This document shows positions 1 to 9,455 of a DNA stretch of 64,000 nucleotides, in pieces. Position 1 is the first letter of the stretch; each line of letters starts with the position of its first letter. Below the pieces are notes generated by a model. It saw only the letters and a list, made by a program, of their open reading frames with translations. It was not told the origin of the DNA and ran no database searches. Position numbers and translations under genes: made by a program. This DNA comes from Anaeropeptidivorans aminofermentans. Lineage in GTDB: Bacteria; Bacillota; Clostridia; Lachnospirales; UBA5962. Where the stretch lies: assembly GCF_940670685.1 (NCBI RefSeq), contig NZ_OW711693.1, forward strand, positions 2,604,001-2,668,000. The letters run 5' to 3'.

Positions 1-824
1 TAATTTGTGCTTAGTATTATTTTTTCGGCGTTTTCATAATCCTTTGAAAAATTAAGCATAAATTCAGGCCTTGCGCCTCTGAATCTGTAGATGCTCTGGT
101 CATCGTCGCCTACTGCAAAAATATTTTTGTGATTTGCCGAAATAAGCTTTATAAGGTTATATTGGGCTTTATTAATATCCTGAAATTCGTCTATAAGCAC
201 ATATTGATATCGCTTTGACCATAAATCAAGTACAGAAGGATTGTCCCTTAAAAGAACATAGGCCTTTTCCAGCATATCGTCAAAGTCCAGCTTCCCTGCC
301 ACTTTTTTATATTCCTCATAGGCTGAAAATATGCTTTTAAAATAGTCGTTTGAGATAATCATGGAATTATAATAATCCAAATCAAGCAAATCATTTTTTA
401 TAAGGGAAATTTCTTCTTCAAGGCTTTCCATAAAGTCATCGCCTGCATAGGCATTTAGTTTAAGCTTATTTAAAATAGAAGAAAGAATATGCCGCTTTTC
501 ATTCTCTGTAAGAACGTCTTCAACTTTTACGAAGCTGTGGGCCCGTAAAATTTTAAAGAAAAAGGAATGGAAAGTAGAAATTTCAGCCTTTTCATAAGAG
601 CCTATAAGCTCGTTAATCCGCTCCTTCATTTCAATGGCAGAGGCCTTTGAGAAGGTGATTACAAGAATATCGCTTCCGCTTACATTAAGCTCCTCTATTA
701 AATATTTTACCCTGTGAGAAATGACTGTGGTTTTTCCGCTTCCCGGACCGGAAATAACCATTGCCGGACCGGTCACATGTTTCACAGCTTCCGATTGACT
801 TTCATTAAGCTTAAGCCTCAGCAT
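1..824 (-). CDS. UvrD/PcrA-type superfamily 1 DNA helicase (N-terminal part, runs off window)
   Basis: Reading leftward from an ATG at 824, preceded by GGGAGG, the frame is open to the window edge, so the gene is cut off at its C-terminal side. About 274 residues are visible. They hold a Walker A motif GPGSGKTT near residue 30, the Walker B/motif II DEFQDIN, and motif III GDDDQSIYRFRGA, in the order typical of superfamily 1A 3'-5' helicases. The family unwinds DNA in repair and replication restart using ATP. I infer a UvrD/Rep-like helicase; the first residues lack the long PcrA-type N-terminus, so it may be one of the shorter clostridial paralogues rather than PcrA itself. It is divergent from the gene at 1004. 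Confidence 0.93.
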   Translation of the reverse strand, partial: MLRLKLNESQSEAVKHVTGPAMVISGPGSGKTTVISHRVKYLIEELNVSGSDILVITFSKASAIEMKERINELIGSYEKAEISTFHSFFFKILRAHSFVKVEDVLTENEKRHILSSILNKLKLNAYAGDDFMESLEEEISLIKNDLLDLDYYNSMIISNDYFKSIFSAYEEYKKVAGKLDFDDMLEKAYVLLRDNPSVLDLWSKRYQYVLIDEFQDINKAQYNLIKLISANHKNIFAVGDDDQSIYRFRGARPEFMLNFSKDYENAEKIILSTN

Positions 825-1003
825 AATAACCTCCCTTAAAACGCAATAATTATAACATATATAGGCCTATAATTGAATGAACTTAATGAAAATTTAAGGG
901 CTTAACAAAAGATGCCTTTAAAAAGGCCATAAAGGAGCTATACTTTTTCGATAGACTATTCAAATTAATTACTATATAATTATGATAGAAAGGGTGGTTT
1001 AAT

Positions 1004-1663
1004 ATGAGTGAAATAATAGATATAATACGGCCGTTTGCTATGTTTTGTGCCGTACTTCTTATAATACATTCCATACTGAAATTTAGAGGGCGAAAATACG
1101 GCAAGAGCTTTGAAGATTTTTTTGAAGAAGAGCGAAGAGCAAATTCCGTGAGAAAAAAGGAGATTCCTGAAAATATCTTTTACCTTCCTGAAAATTCCTT
1201 TCTTCAGGAACTTATGAATGAACCCTCTCTAAACGAACGTATTCTAAAGGCATTAAATGATTCCTATAAAAAATCCCAGAGAAAGATGCTCCAATTTGAT
1301 CAGCCGCTTACCAATAATGAAATTAAATATGCCTACGGCACAGCCAATCTGGAAAAAATCATTTCTTACGAGCAAAACTATGAAAATTATTTAAGGGCCC
1401 TGAATGTTCTTGCAAGGGAATTAAAAGAATCTGGCAATTTAGATGCGGCTGAAAAAGTTTTATTAAATGTTCTCCATATGAAGCCTATGTTTTTTGAGCC
1501 TTACGGGCTTATAATAAGTATTTATTCAGAAAAAAATGAAAAAAGCAAACTTATTGAGCTTCAAAGACGTACTAATGACATGGAATCTATTTCTCGAGAG
1601 GACTTCCTTAAAAATAAAATTGAAAAATCTATTGAAAATGCCTTGGCAGATATGTATAGTTAA
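1004..1663 (+). CDS. Hypothetical membrane-anchored protein with TPR-like C-terminal half
   Basis: A 219-residue protein starting after AAAGGGTGG. One hydrophobic segment lies at residues 9-27, followed by a basic RGRKYG stretch, which suggests an N-terminal anchor with the bulk in the cytoplasm. Residues about 125-190 form paired amphipathic helices that resemble tetratricopeptide repeats (for example LARELKESGNLDAAEKVLL). No catalytic motif is visible. It is divergent from the helicase gene and 86 bases ahead of the glycosyltransferase. I do not recognise a named family; a scaffold role is only a guess from the TPR-like part. Confidence 0.75.
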   Translation: MSEIIDIIRPFAMFCAVLLIIHSILKFRGRKYGKSFEDFFEEERRANSVRKKEIPENIFYLPENSFLQELMNEPSLNERILKALNDSYKKSQRKMLQFDQPLTNNEIKYAYGTANLEKIISYEQNYENYLRALNVLARELKESGNLDAAEKVLLNVLHMKPMFFEPYGLIISIYSEKNEKSKLIELQRRTNDMESISREDFLKNKIEKSIENALADMYS

Positions 1664-1749
1664 TAAGCCCTGATTAGATTTCGGAGTTTTCTAACTGGCT
1701 TTCCGCATAGTTTTTCAAAACATGCTTAAAACCCATGGAGGAGAATAAT

Positions 1750-2940
1750 ATGAATATAGGTTTATTTACAGATACTTATTATCCGCAAATAAACGGCGTG
1801 GCAACATCTACCCGCATACTTGCAAAGGAGCTTAACGGCCTCGGTCACAAGGTTTATATCTTTACCACAACAGACCCTAAGGCAGAAGAAGCGGTCCCTT
1901 ATGTTTTCAGGCTTCCCAGTATGCCCTTTGTGTTTTTAACAACTCACAGAGTAACCATGCTCTACCCCCCTAAGCTTCTGATAAATATGAAAAAATTCAA
2001 ACTGGATGTCATACATACGCAGACGGAGTTTCCCATAGGAATTTTTGGAAAAGTGGCTTCAACATTTCTTAAAATTCCTTCGGTACACACTTACCACACG
2101 ATGTATGAAGATTATGTCCATTACGTTGCAAACGGGCATCTGATAACGCCGAAAATGGCCCAGCGCTACAGCAGAATATTCTGCAACAGAGCAGATGCCG
2201 TTATAACCCCCGTACAAAAATCAAAGGATTCCCTTATTTCCTATGGGGTAAAAAGGCCCATATCCGTTATACCTACCGGCCTTGATTTTGAGCCTTTTTC
2301 AAGAGAAAAGTATACAAAAGAAGATATTGAAAAAACAAAGGCTGAAATCGGGGTAAGTATTGATGACCCTATCATCGTTTCCGTAGGCAGAATAGCACAG
2401 GAAAAAAGCATAGATGTGTTAATAAAGGCCATGCCTGAAGTGCTTAAAAATATGCCCAATGTAAAATTTGTAATCGTAGGAAACGGCCCCAAAAGAGAGG
2501 ATTTGGAAAACCTTTCAAAATCCCTTGGGGTTTCAGAGTCCGTGATATTTACAGGTCCGAGGCCATGGGACGAAATAGGAAAATATTATCAGCTGGGAGA
2601 TATTTTTGCTTGTGCCTCTACATCTGAAACTCAAGGGCTTACTTATATTGAAGCCATCGCAGCAAAGGTTCCCGTAGTAGCCAAAAAAGACAGAAGCATT
2701 GAAAATATCATCATCGATGGAGAAACCGGCTTCTATTTTGAAAGCAATGAAGACGCTGCAGGAATCATATGCAAGGCCCTTAAGGCTCCCGATAACAATA
2801 AAGCCTTAATCGACAGGGCATATGGCCATATACAGCATCTTTCGAGCAAGAATTTCGGGAAATCTGTAGAGCAACTTTATAAGGACGTTATAAATAAAAA
2901 TAAAGACAAAGACCATTATTCATCTTATATCAGTGAATAA
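1750..2940 (+). CDS. Family 4 glycosyltransferase (glycolipid-synthase-like)
   Basis: The start is taken as ATG 1750, because an upstream ATG at 1735 overlaps the GGAGGAG ribosome site. The 396-residue product begins NIGLFTDTYYPQINGV, the hallmark N-terminus of GT4 enzymes that use UDP-sugars to glycosylate diacylglycerol or phosphatidylinositol. The C-terminal domain has the donor-site signature VSVGRIAQEKSID and the E-x7-E type region ASTSETQGLTYIEA. By family knowledge it is a retaining GT-B enzyme at the inner face of the membrane. The exact sugar and acceptor cannot be read from sequence; 1,2-diacylglycerol glucosyl/galactosyltransferase is the likeliest role. Confidence 0.88.
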   Translation: MNIGLFTDTYYPQINGVATSTRILAKELNGLGHKVYIFTTTDPKAEEAVPYVFRLPSMPFVFLTTHRVTMLYPPKLLINMKKFKLDVIHTQTEFPIGIFGKVASTFLKIPSVHTYHTMYEDYVHYVANGHLITPKMAQRYSRIFCNRADAVITPVQKSKDSLISYGVKRPISVIPTGLDFEPFSREKYTKEDIEKTKAEIGVSIDDPIIVSVGRIAQEKSIDVLIKAMPEVLKNMPNVKFVIVGNGPKREDLENLSKSLGVSESVIFTGPRPWDEIGKYYQLGDIFACASTSETQGLTYIEAIAAKVPVVAKKDRSIENIIIDGETGFYFESNEDAAGIICKALKAPDNNKALIDRAYGHIQHLSSKNFGKSVEQLYKDVINKNKDKDHYSSYISE

Positions 2941-2945
2941 TCCGA

Positions 2946-2981
2946 AAAGGCATTAGAGTATTTAGGCTTTAATGTCTTTTT
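2946..2981 (+). terminator. Rho-independent terminator after glycosyltransferase
   Basis: An imperfect stem AAAGGCATTA/TAATGTCTTT with a G-U pair, directly followed by a T-rich stretch, lies six bases past the stop of the glycosyltransferase gene. Confidence 0.55.
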
Positions 2982-3032
2982 GTATGTCCAGTTTGTTTTT
3001 TATGCCCCTGCAAGTATTTGCTTTAGAGAATA

Positions 3033-3145
3033 TATAGTAAATTCAAAGTTAACCAGCAGCAAAGCCGTACATCGCTTGAATTCATATAAAATATTAGATT
3101 CATGTTGGTATTATCTGGTTTATTTAGTATAATCATAGTAGTTAA
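3033..3145. repeat. Partial copy of the TATAGTAAATTT palindromic element
   Basis: The left end TATAGTAAATTC and the internal CAGCAGCAAAGCCGTA match the left half of the complete element at 16721-16858. The right half has diverged, so the right boundary is approximate. Confidence 0.45.
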
Positions 3146-3173
3146 TTAATTAAAAAATTCGGGAGTGCTTATA

Positions 3174-4007
3174 TTGAAAATACTTTCCATAGGCGATAAC
3201 GCCGCAGACTGCTATAAAGATAAAAATATATTTTTCCCCGGGGGAAGCGCTGTCAATACTATTATAAGCTGTAAAAGAAACGGCATAGAGGACTGCGGAT
3301 ATTTAGGCGTATTTGGAAACGATTTTGCAGCAGAACATATTGAATATGTACTGAAAAAAGAAGGTATTCATATTGAAAGATGCCGGAAAATATACGCAAA
3401 ATCAGCCCATCCCCAAATCGTTCTAAAGGAAGAAGGCGCCTTTAGCTTCATATGCAGCCCACGGCAGACAAGTCAGCATCTTGTTAAATTAAAGCTCATT
3501 GATGAAGATATTGAGTATATAAAAAACTTCGACATAATTCATTGCGGCTTTTTTTCAAATATAGAAGAAGCGCTCGTAAACTTAAAGCCCCTCGGAAAAA
3601 TATCCTTTGATTTTGCCTTTATGACGGATTTTAATTATGTTGAAAGCGTATGCCCTTTTATAGACTATGCTTTTTTTTCAGCTTCTCATCTCAATGAAAA
3701 AGAGCAGCTTTTACTCATAGAAAAATGCCATGCACTGGGCGTTGAAATCGTAGGGCTTACATTAGGCAGAGAAGGCTCTTTATTCTCTCATGAAGGAAAA
3801 CTTTATACCCAGAGTATAAAGCCTTCAAAAGCTATAGATACTATGGGTGCAGGAGACGGATTTATAGGCTGTTTTTTAAGTACCTACCCTAAAACCCGCG
3901 ATATGGAAGCTGCTCTTGAAAAAGCTTCCGAATACGCCGCTAAAATTTGTGAAAATCACGGGGCTTTCGGCTATCCCAAAGAAATTTATGAAGGGCTTCT
4001 TGATTAA
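3174..4007 (+). CDS. PfkB-family sugar kinase, fructoselysine 6-kinase (FrlD)-like
   Basis: TTG 3174 is chosen as start because GGGAG lies 8 bases upstream; the in-frame GTG at 3165 overlaps that ribosome site. The 277-residue product has the ribokinase-fold features: an N-terminal IGDNAADCY and PGGSAVN substrate motif, and near the C-terminus DTMGAGDGFIGCF with the catalytic Asp and anion hole (PfkB signature 2). The N-terminus is closest to FrlD, which phosphorylates fructoselysine taken up as an Amadori product. No FrlB deglycase or transporter sits beside it, so the substrate is inferred from sequence style only. It appears to be a single-gene unit. Confidence 0.82.
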   Translation: MKILSIGDNAADCYKDKNIFFPGGSAVNTIISCKRNGIEDCGYLGVFGNDFAAEHIEYVLKKEGIHIERCRKIYAKSAHPQIVLKEEGAFSFICSPRQTSQHLVKLKLIDEDIEYIKNFDIIHCGFFSNIEEALVNLKPLGKISFDFAFMTDFNYVESVCPFIDYAFFSASHLNEKEQLLLIEKCHALGVEIVGLTLGREGSLFSHEGKLYTQSIKPSKAIDTMGAGDGFIGCFLSTYPKTRDMEAALEKASEYAAKICENHGAFGYPKEIYEGLLD

Positions 4008-4026
4008 AACTATCTTAGTATAAAAC

Positions 4027-4165
4027 TATATTAAATTTAGATTCAACCCGCAGCAAAACCGTATATGCATTTTGACTCAAAACGTACTGTTTCCGAAAGA
4101 AATCCATGCTTTCAAGTCTAGCGGATAGGTTATGCTGCTTCTTTACAAGAAATTTATGATAAATA
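4027..4165. repeat. Diverged copy of the TATAGTAAATTT palindromic element
   Basis: Contains a left end ACTATATTAAATTT, the internal CAGCAAAACCGTATAT and CTTTACAAGAAATTTAT in the same order and spacing as the complete elements. It fills the gap between the kinase and pepF. Confidence 0.5.
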
Positions 4166-4185
4166 TTATGTGAAAGGGTGAATAT

Positions 4186-5943
4186 ATGGATACAAATATG
4201 AGATGGTCTCTTGATGATTTATACGAAGGCTTTAACGAAAAATTTAAATCTGATATGGCGTCCTATAAAAAGGATATAGATGAAATAAAAGCTTATGCCA
4301 AATCCTCTTTAAACCAGCGCGATTTTGCAGAGGGCTTTGTAAAAAGGCTTACGGCTTTAGCAAAATACCGTATTCTTACAGATTATTGCCAGCTTACCTT
4401 AAGCACCGATACGAAAAATACGGAAGCCTTAGGATATCTTGATGTCTTAAACGATATTTCATCGGAGCTTGCAGGCCCTGAAGCAATATTTGCAGAGTAT
4501 ATCAAAAATACTGAAAACATCAATGCCTTAATTGAAGAATCCGCTTTTTTAAAAGACCATGAATTTTATATCAATGAGATAAAATCCGCATCAAAACATA
4601 TGCTTTCTGAAAATGAAGAGCTTATTATAGCAAAAATGCGAAATACCGGCTCATCTTATTGGCTTAAGCTTTATGACCAGCTGATGGGGGGCTTATCCTG
4701 CGAAATCAATATAGACGGAGAAGAAAAATCCCTTTCCCTTTCGGAAATAAGGAATATGGCTTATGATGAAAATAGAGAAAAGAGAAAATCAGCCTATAAT
4801 TCAGAAATTAAGGCCTGTGAAAAAATTGCCCTTCCCGTTTCCGCCTGTCTCAATGCCATAAAAGGAGAATCGATTACCGTATCAAAGCTTAAAGGCTATG
4901 AGAATGTCCTTCATATGACTTTGGAAGACAGCAGAATGGAAAAGGATACTCTTTCCGCTATGCTTTCCGCCATGGAAGAAAGTATGGAAGGCTTCCAAAA
5001 ATATTTTGCTAAAAAAGCAGCACTTTTAGGCCTGAAGGATTCTCTCCAATACTATGATTTATTTGCTCCTGTGGGAAAATCAAGCCTTTCTCTAAGCTAT
5101 CCTGCGGCCATGGAATTTATAATAGAAAAATTCAGTGCTTTTAGCAAGGATTTAGGCGAATTTGCAAGAAAAGCCTACGAAAGCAAATGGATAGATGCCA
5201 AGCCGAGAAAAGGCAAGGTGGGCGGAGCTTTTTGTGCGGACCTTCATCCCATAAAGCAGTGCCGTATTATGACAAATTTTCAGGAGGATTCCTTCGATGC
5301 TGTGCTTACATTGGCTCATGAGCTCGGTCACGGCTATCACGGAAGCTGCCTTAACGAGGAGCTTCCTCTTAACACGGAATATTCAATGCCCATCGCTGAA
5401 ACCGCTTCCACCTTCTGCGAAACGCTTATATGCTTTGAAGCTTTAAAAACTGCCGAGCCTGCTGATAAGCTTATCATTCTTGAAAATTATATATCCGGCT
5501 GCGCTCAGGTTATCGTGGATATCTACAGCAGGTTTACTTTTGAAGATGCTCTTATGAAAAGACGTGAAGAGGGCTCTCTTTCCGTTAAAGAGCTTAATAA
5601 TCTTATGAAAAACTCCATTAAAAAAGCCTATGGCAAGGCTTTAAACGAAGACAGCATTCACTCCTATATGTGGCTTATAAAGCCTCATTATTATGACAGC
5701 GGATATAATTATTACAATTTCCCCTATGCCTATGGTCATCTCTTTTCCTTAGGCCTTTACAATAAATATCTTGAAGAAGGCCCGAAATTTGCAGATACTT
5801 ATAAAAAGCTCCTTGCCGCAACAGGCAAAAATTCTTTAAGAGACGTAGGCCTTTTATGCGGAATCGACGTAAATAAAAAGGAATTCTGGCAAAACTCATT
5901 AAACACCCTTTTAGGATATATAGAGGATTTTTCAAAACTCTAA
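4186..5943 (+). CDS. pepF: Oligoendopeptidase F (M3 family metallopeptidase)
   Basis: A 585-residue protein starting after GAAAGGGTG. The zinc motif HELGH begins at residue 378 (H378, E379, H382), and the third ligand is in IAETASTFCE with E405, as in M3 peptidases. The length matches PepF (about 600 residues). No signal peptide is present, so it acts in the cytoplasm, cutting oligopeptides of roughly 7-17 residues that arrive by peptide transporters. The C-terminal HYYDSGYNYYNFPYAYG stretch with conserved His and Tyr residues is the usual substrate-binding end of this clade. A strong terminator follows 21 bases downstream, so it is a single transcription unit. Confidence 0.95.
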   Translation: MDTNMRWSLDDLYEGFNEKFKSDMASYKKDIDEIKAYAKSSLNQRDFAEGFVKRLTALAKYRILTDYCQLTLSTDTKNTEALGYLDVLNDISSELAGPEAIFAEYIKNTENINALIEESAFLKDHEFYINEIKSASKHMLSENEELIIAKMRNTGSSYWLKLYDQLMGGLSCEINIDGEEKSLSLSEIRNMAYDENREKRKSAYNSEIKACEKIALPVSACLNAIKGESITVSKLKGYENVLHMTLEDSRMEKDTLSAMLSAMEESMEGFQKYFAKKAALLGLKDSLQYYDLFAPVGKSSLSLSYPAAMEFIIEKFSAFSKDLGEFARKAYESKWIDAKPRKGKVGGAFCADLHPIKQCRIMTNFQEDSFDAVLTLAHELGHGYHGSCLNEELPLNTEYSMPIAETASTFCETLICFEALKTAEPADKLIILENYISGCAQVIVDIYSRFTFEDALMKRREEGSLSVKELNNLMKNSIKKAYGKALNEDSIHSYMWLIKPHYYDSGYNYYNFPYAYGHLFSLGLYNKYLEEGPKFADTYKKLLAATGKNSLRDVGLLCGIDVNKKEFWQNSLNTLLGYIEDFSKL

Positions 5944-5964
5944 ATCCAATATCTTTATTCATAC

Positions 5965-5996
5965 AAAAGCCTTTGATTTTTATCAAAGGCTTTTTT
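5965..5996 (+). terminator. Rho-independent terminator after pepF
   Basis: A 13-bp perfect stem AAAAGCCTTTGAT/ATCAAAGGCTTTT with a TTTT loop, followed by a T-rich run. The A-rich left flank would also let it work on the opposite strand. Confidence 0.85.
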
Positions 5997-6165
5997 CTTT
6001 AAAAAGCACTTAAAAATTTTACTTATGGTTTACCAAACCTCTCTATATTCCTTAACCTGTACCTCTTATAATTTAGGCATAAAGCGGCTTGCTTCTCTTT
6101 GATTCAAGCTTGGTTTAATTAATAGGCAAAGCTGCCTCATTATTTATTTTACAGGGGGAATTACA

Positions 6166-7677
6166 TTGAAAAGTTTTATTAAGAAAGCGGGAGCTGCTGC
6201 TGCAGTTATTGCGCTGACAGCAACAACCCTAGTAAGTGCGTCACTTAGTTTTCCTGCTGAAGCTATTGCCGCAAAAGAACAGGTTTACTCCGGAAAAGCA
6301 CCGAAGTATATTTTTATGTTCATCGGCGACGGAATGAGCTATCCTCAGGTAACTTCAGCAATGGATTATCTTGGCGTTATGTCCGGCACAGGAAAAGTAG
6401 AGAGCAAGGATTTGACATTTACGGCTTTCCCTGTTGTCGGAAGCGCCCAAACATTTGATTCAAGCTCATTTGCTCCCGACTCTGCATCTACTGCAACTTC
6501 TCTTGCTACAGGGAAGAAAACCTTAAGCGGCGTAATCAACATGGACGAAACCAAAACAGTAAAGTATGAGACAATTGCAGAAAAGCTTAAAAACCAGCTT
6601 GGATACAAAGTAGGCGTAGTATCCTCCGTTAATATCAACCATGCCACTCCCGCAGCTTATTATGCGCATCAGGCTTCAAGGGGAAATTACTATGAAATAG
6701 GTCTTGAGTTAACAGAAAGCAAATTTGACTATTTTGCCGGCGGCGATTTTCTTTCAAGAACCGGAAAGAATAAAGACCTGAAAGATATTTATGAAGTGGC
6801 AAAAGAAAAAGGATATACCGTAATAAATACTGCAGAAGAATTTAAAAGCTTTAATGATAAAAGCAAAAAGCTTATAGCCATAACGCCTACACCAGCGGAC
6901 GCTGATTCAATGAGCTATGCTATAGACAGAAAGGCAGGAGAAATTTCTCTTGCAGATTATACAAAAAAGGGCATAGAGCTTCTTGATAATTCTAAAGGCT
7001 TTTTCCTGATGGTAGAAAGCGGAAAAATTGACTGGACCTGCCATGCAAATGATGCCGCAACCTCAGTAAAGGAAACTATCGACTTTGATGAATCCATAGA
7101 AGCAGCAGTTGATTTTTACAATAAGCATCCTGAAGAAACTTTGATTCTCGTAACAGGCGACCATGAGACAGGCGGTATGACAATCGGATATTCCGGCACA
7201 GGCTATTCTACATACTTAGACCTTCTTGCAAGACAGAAGATTTCCTTTAAGGAATATGATAAGAAAATCGCTGAGTTCAGAGAAAACAAAGCATCCTTTG
7301 AAAATGTAATGGAAGATATAAGAATAAACTTCGGTCTTACTTTAAATACTTCACCCGAGTCTGCAAACACCAAGAAGGAACTTATTTTAACCGACTATGA
7401 AGTTGAAAGACTTAAAACTGCTTACAATCAGTCAATGCTTGACGTATCTGAAAGAGAAGTAAATCCTTATGACAGTCTTTACAGCGAATATGAACCCTTA
7501 AGCGTAACAATCACCCACATATTAAACAACAAAGCCGGTATCGGCTGGACCTCCTGGTGGCATACAGGACTTCCTGTTCCCGTATATGCAATGGGTGCCG
7601 GTCAGAATTTGTTCTCAGGCTTCTACGACAATACGGACGTTTTCGTAAATCTTAAAGCCCTCACTAAAGTAAATTAA
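6166..7677 (+). CDS. Secreted alkaline phosphatase
   Basis: Starts at TTG 6166 behind GGGGGAA. The first 36 residues form a Sec signal peptide (KSFIKK, then a long Ala/Val/Leu core, then a likely cut after SFPAEAIA). The mature part has FIGDGMSYPQ (metal site), PDSAST with the phosphorylated Ser106 in the D105-S106-A107 motif, ESGKIDWTCHAND, TGDHETGGMTI and WWHTGLPVPVYAMG, all matching the metal and phosphate ligands of the PhoA/PhoB superfamily. It would hydrolyse phosphate monoesters outside the cell. The length of 503 residues is typical of Gram-positive members. No Pho-box was identified with confidence. Confidence 0.95.
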   Translation: MKSFIKKAGAAAAVIALTATTLVSASLSFPAEAIAAKEQVYSGKAPKYIFMFIGDGMSYPQVTSAMDYLGVMSGTGKVESKDLTFTAFPVVGSAQTFDSSSFAPDSASTATSLATGKKTLSGVINMDETKTVKYETIAEKLKNQLGYKVGVVSSVNINHATPAAYYAHQASRGNYYEIGLELTESKFDYFAGGDFLSRTGKNKDLKDIYEVAKEKGYTVINTAEEFKSFNDKSKKLIAITPTPADADSMSYAIDRKAGEISLADYTKKGIELLDNSKGFFLMVESGKIDWTCHANDAATSVKETIDFDESIEAAVDFYNKHPEETLILVTGDHETGGMTIGYSGTGYSTYLDLLARQKISFKEYDKKIAEFRENKASFENVMEDIRINFGLTLNTSPESANTKKELILTDYEVERLKTAYNQSMLDVSEREVNPYDSLYSEYEPLSVTITHILNNKAGIGWTSWWHTGLPVPVYAMGAGQNLFSGFYDNTDVFVNLKALTKVN

Positions 7678-7693
7678 TATATAAGCTCAGCTC

Positions 7694-7742
7694 CGAAGCA
7701 GCCCGCCTTTAAAGCTCATACAGGCTTTTCAGGCGGACTGCT
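7694..7742 (+). terminator. Possible terminator hairpin after alkaline phosphatase
   Basis: GCAGCCCGCCT pairs with AGGCGGACTGC with one mismatch, and an inner AAAGC/GCTTT extends the stem. It lies 20 bases past the stop codon. There is no clear T-run, so termination is uncertain. Confidence 0.45.
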
Positions 7743-7830
7743 CGTTGCGATAAGACAATAAGAAAATAAACTTCATTACGGCATGTTTTAAAAATCAAAC
7801 CTTAATTTGTTTTCATATTTAATCAAATAT

Positions 7831-7906
7831 ATAGTCAAATTGCTTTTATTCCATAGTAAGCATTTGGCTCTAAGTAGGTATAAAACAAGAGAAAAGCAAT
7901 TTGACA
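7831..7906. repeat. Dispersed inverted repeat, family with AAATTGCTTTTATT ends
   Basis: GTCAAATTGCTTTT at the left and AAAAGCAATTTGAC at the right are a perfect 14-bp inverted pair around a 45-base centre. The same end sequence recurs near 13061-13125, 13990-14020 and 35520-35590, all between genes. Confidence 0.6.
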
Positions 7907-7948
7907 ATGCTGCGATTTTATTTAAATTCAAGTATATAGGAGTTAATA

Positions 7949-9136
7949 ATGAAAATATCCGAAAAGTTCAAGAAAGACTGGCTTCCCGTTCTGGGAATAA
8001 TTTTTTTAATGGCTGTAGTATTAATTATGCCTACGAAGTATGACCAAATTATATATGAAAATACGACTCAGGCGGCTGCCCGGGTTATGGCAGTTGACGA
8101 ATCAAATATTACCACCTCCGGGCTCATTAAATTCGGTGAACAAATCTGTGAGATAAAAATACTGGACGGAAAATTCAAAGGTCAGGTAACAACCGGCATA
8201 AACCATTTATCAGGCTCCATGCGCACAGATAAAATGTTTAATGTGGGCGATAAGATATTTGTGGTTATTGATTATACAGAAGGTAATATACGCTTTGTAA
8301 ATTTAATAGACCATTACAGACTGGACTTGGAGGTTATTTTGGCAGCCGCCTTTATGATAATAATTATTGCTTTTGCCGGTCCTGTAGGCGCAAGATCCCT
8401 TCTGGCATTTGCCTGCAGTATCGTATTAATCTGGAAAATCCTTGTTCCTGCCTTTCTTTCAGGATATAATCCCATAGCCGTAGGCATTTTCATCACAATT
8501 CTCCTTACTGTGGTTATCATCGGCCTTATATACGGTTTTGATAAAAGGTCCCTTGCCGCAATTTCCGGCTCCGTCACAGGAATACTCCTGACATGCCTGA
8601 TGGCATTAATATTTACAAGGCTTTTCAAAATACACGGCGCCGTGATGGAATCCTCCGAATCCCTTCTTTATTCAGGATACGCTCATCTGGATCTGACGGA
8701 AATATTTATTGCCAGCATATTTATAGCCTCCTCCGGCGCAATAATGGACGTTGCCGTAGATATAACCGCCGCCATAGGAGAGCTCGTGGAAAAAAGGCCT
8801 GACCTTTCAAAATTTGAAACTATAAAATCCGGTATGTCCATAGGCCGCTCTGTGATAGGAACCATGACCACAACATTGCTTCTGGCCTATTCTGGGGGGT
8901 ACATAGCGCTTTTAATGGTATTTATGGCTCAGGGCACCCCGATTTTAAATATACTAAATCTTAAATATGTATCAACGGAAATTCTTCAGACCCTTATAGG
9001 AAGCTTCGGACTTGTAGCCGTAGCACCTCTTACGGCAATAACAAGCGGTTTGCTTCTCGGCGCTTCTCACTCTCATGGTTCTTTAAAAAATGAAGAATTT
9101 AAAGAGAGCGTTGCAGAAAGCCGGAGCACAGTATAA
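7949..9136 (+). CDS. YibE/F family multipass membrane protein
   Basis: A 395-residue protein. One N-terminal membrane segment (residues 14-31) is followed by an extracytoplasmic beta-rich region of about 90 residues, then seven or so membrane segments from residue 128 to 380. The stretch SGAIMDVAVDITAAIGE and the following KFETIKSGMSIGRSVIGTMTTTLLLAY is the conserved core of YibE/F proteins, which are common in Firmicutes and of unknown transport or assembly function. The start ATG 7949 follows TATAGGAG. It stands alone between the phosphatase and the convergent pucR-type gene. Confidence 0.85.
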   Translation: MKISEKFKKDWLPVLGIIFLMAVVLIMPTKYDQIIYENTTQAAARVMAVDESNITTSGLIKFGEQICEIKILDGKFKGQVTTGINHLSGSMRTDKMFNVGDKIFVVIDYTEGNIRFVNLIDHYRLDLEVILAAAFMIIIIAFAGPVGARSLLAFACSIVLIWKILVPAFLSGYNPIAVGIFITILLTVVIIGLIYGFDKRSLAAISGSVTGILLTCLMALIFTRLFKIHGAVMESSESLLYSGYAHLDLTEIFIASIFIASSGAIMDVAVDITAAIGELVEKRPDLSKFETIKSGMSIGRSVIGTMTTTLLLAYSGGYIALLMVFMAQGTPILNILNLKYVSTEILQTLIGSFGLVAVAPLTAITSGLLLGASHSHGSLKNEEFKESVAESRSTV

Positions 9137-9171
9137 TCATTTTTAATAAATCTATCAATCCGCCCTAAAAT

Positions 9172-9290
9172 TATAGTAAATTTCTTATAAAGAAGTAAGA
9201 TAAATTCATTCACTACGAATCCAAAAACACAGCTTTCCTTCGGAAACATAGTGAAATTGCCTTTATAACTTAATAGATATAAGCCTTTCA
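9172..9290. repeat. Copy of the TATAGTAAATTT palindromic element, right end decayed
   Basis: Left end TATAGTAAATTT at 9172-9183 is intact, and the internal CTTATAAAGAAGTAA and CTTTCCTTCGGAAA match the complete element at 34237. The right end is not preserved. With the terminator at 9432 it accounts for the 317-base gap between 9137 and 9453. Confidence 0.6.
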
Positions 9291-9431
9291 ACATATAAAA
9301 TCAAATAAAGGCCATTTTACAAAGGCGCTTTATTATATTTCTTCTAAAACACATTTTTGAACTCTCTTAAATATACGGTTTTACTACTGTTTCACTGTAA
9401 ATGTGCTATAAACCGCCCATATCCAATCAAT

Positions 9432-9455
9432 AAAAAATCCCCTTAGGGGATTTTT
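9432..9455 (-). terminator. Rho-independent terminator after the PucR-type gene
   Basis: On the minus strand an AAAAATCCCC/GGGGATTTTTT stem with a three-base loop begins at the stop codon of the regulator gene and ends in a T-run. Confidence 0.8.

Noticed and set aside
7807-8043. 78-residue plus-strand open frame
   Set aside because: It covers a repeat element and then runs out of frame into the YibE/F gene.
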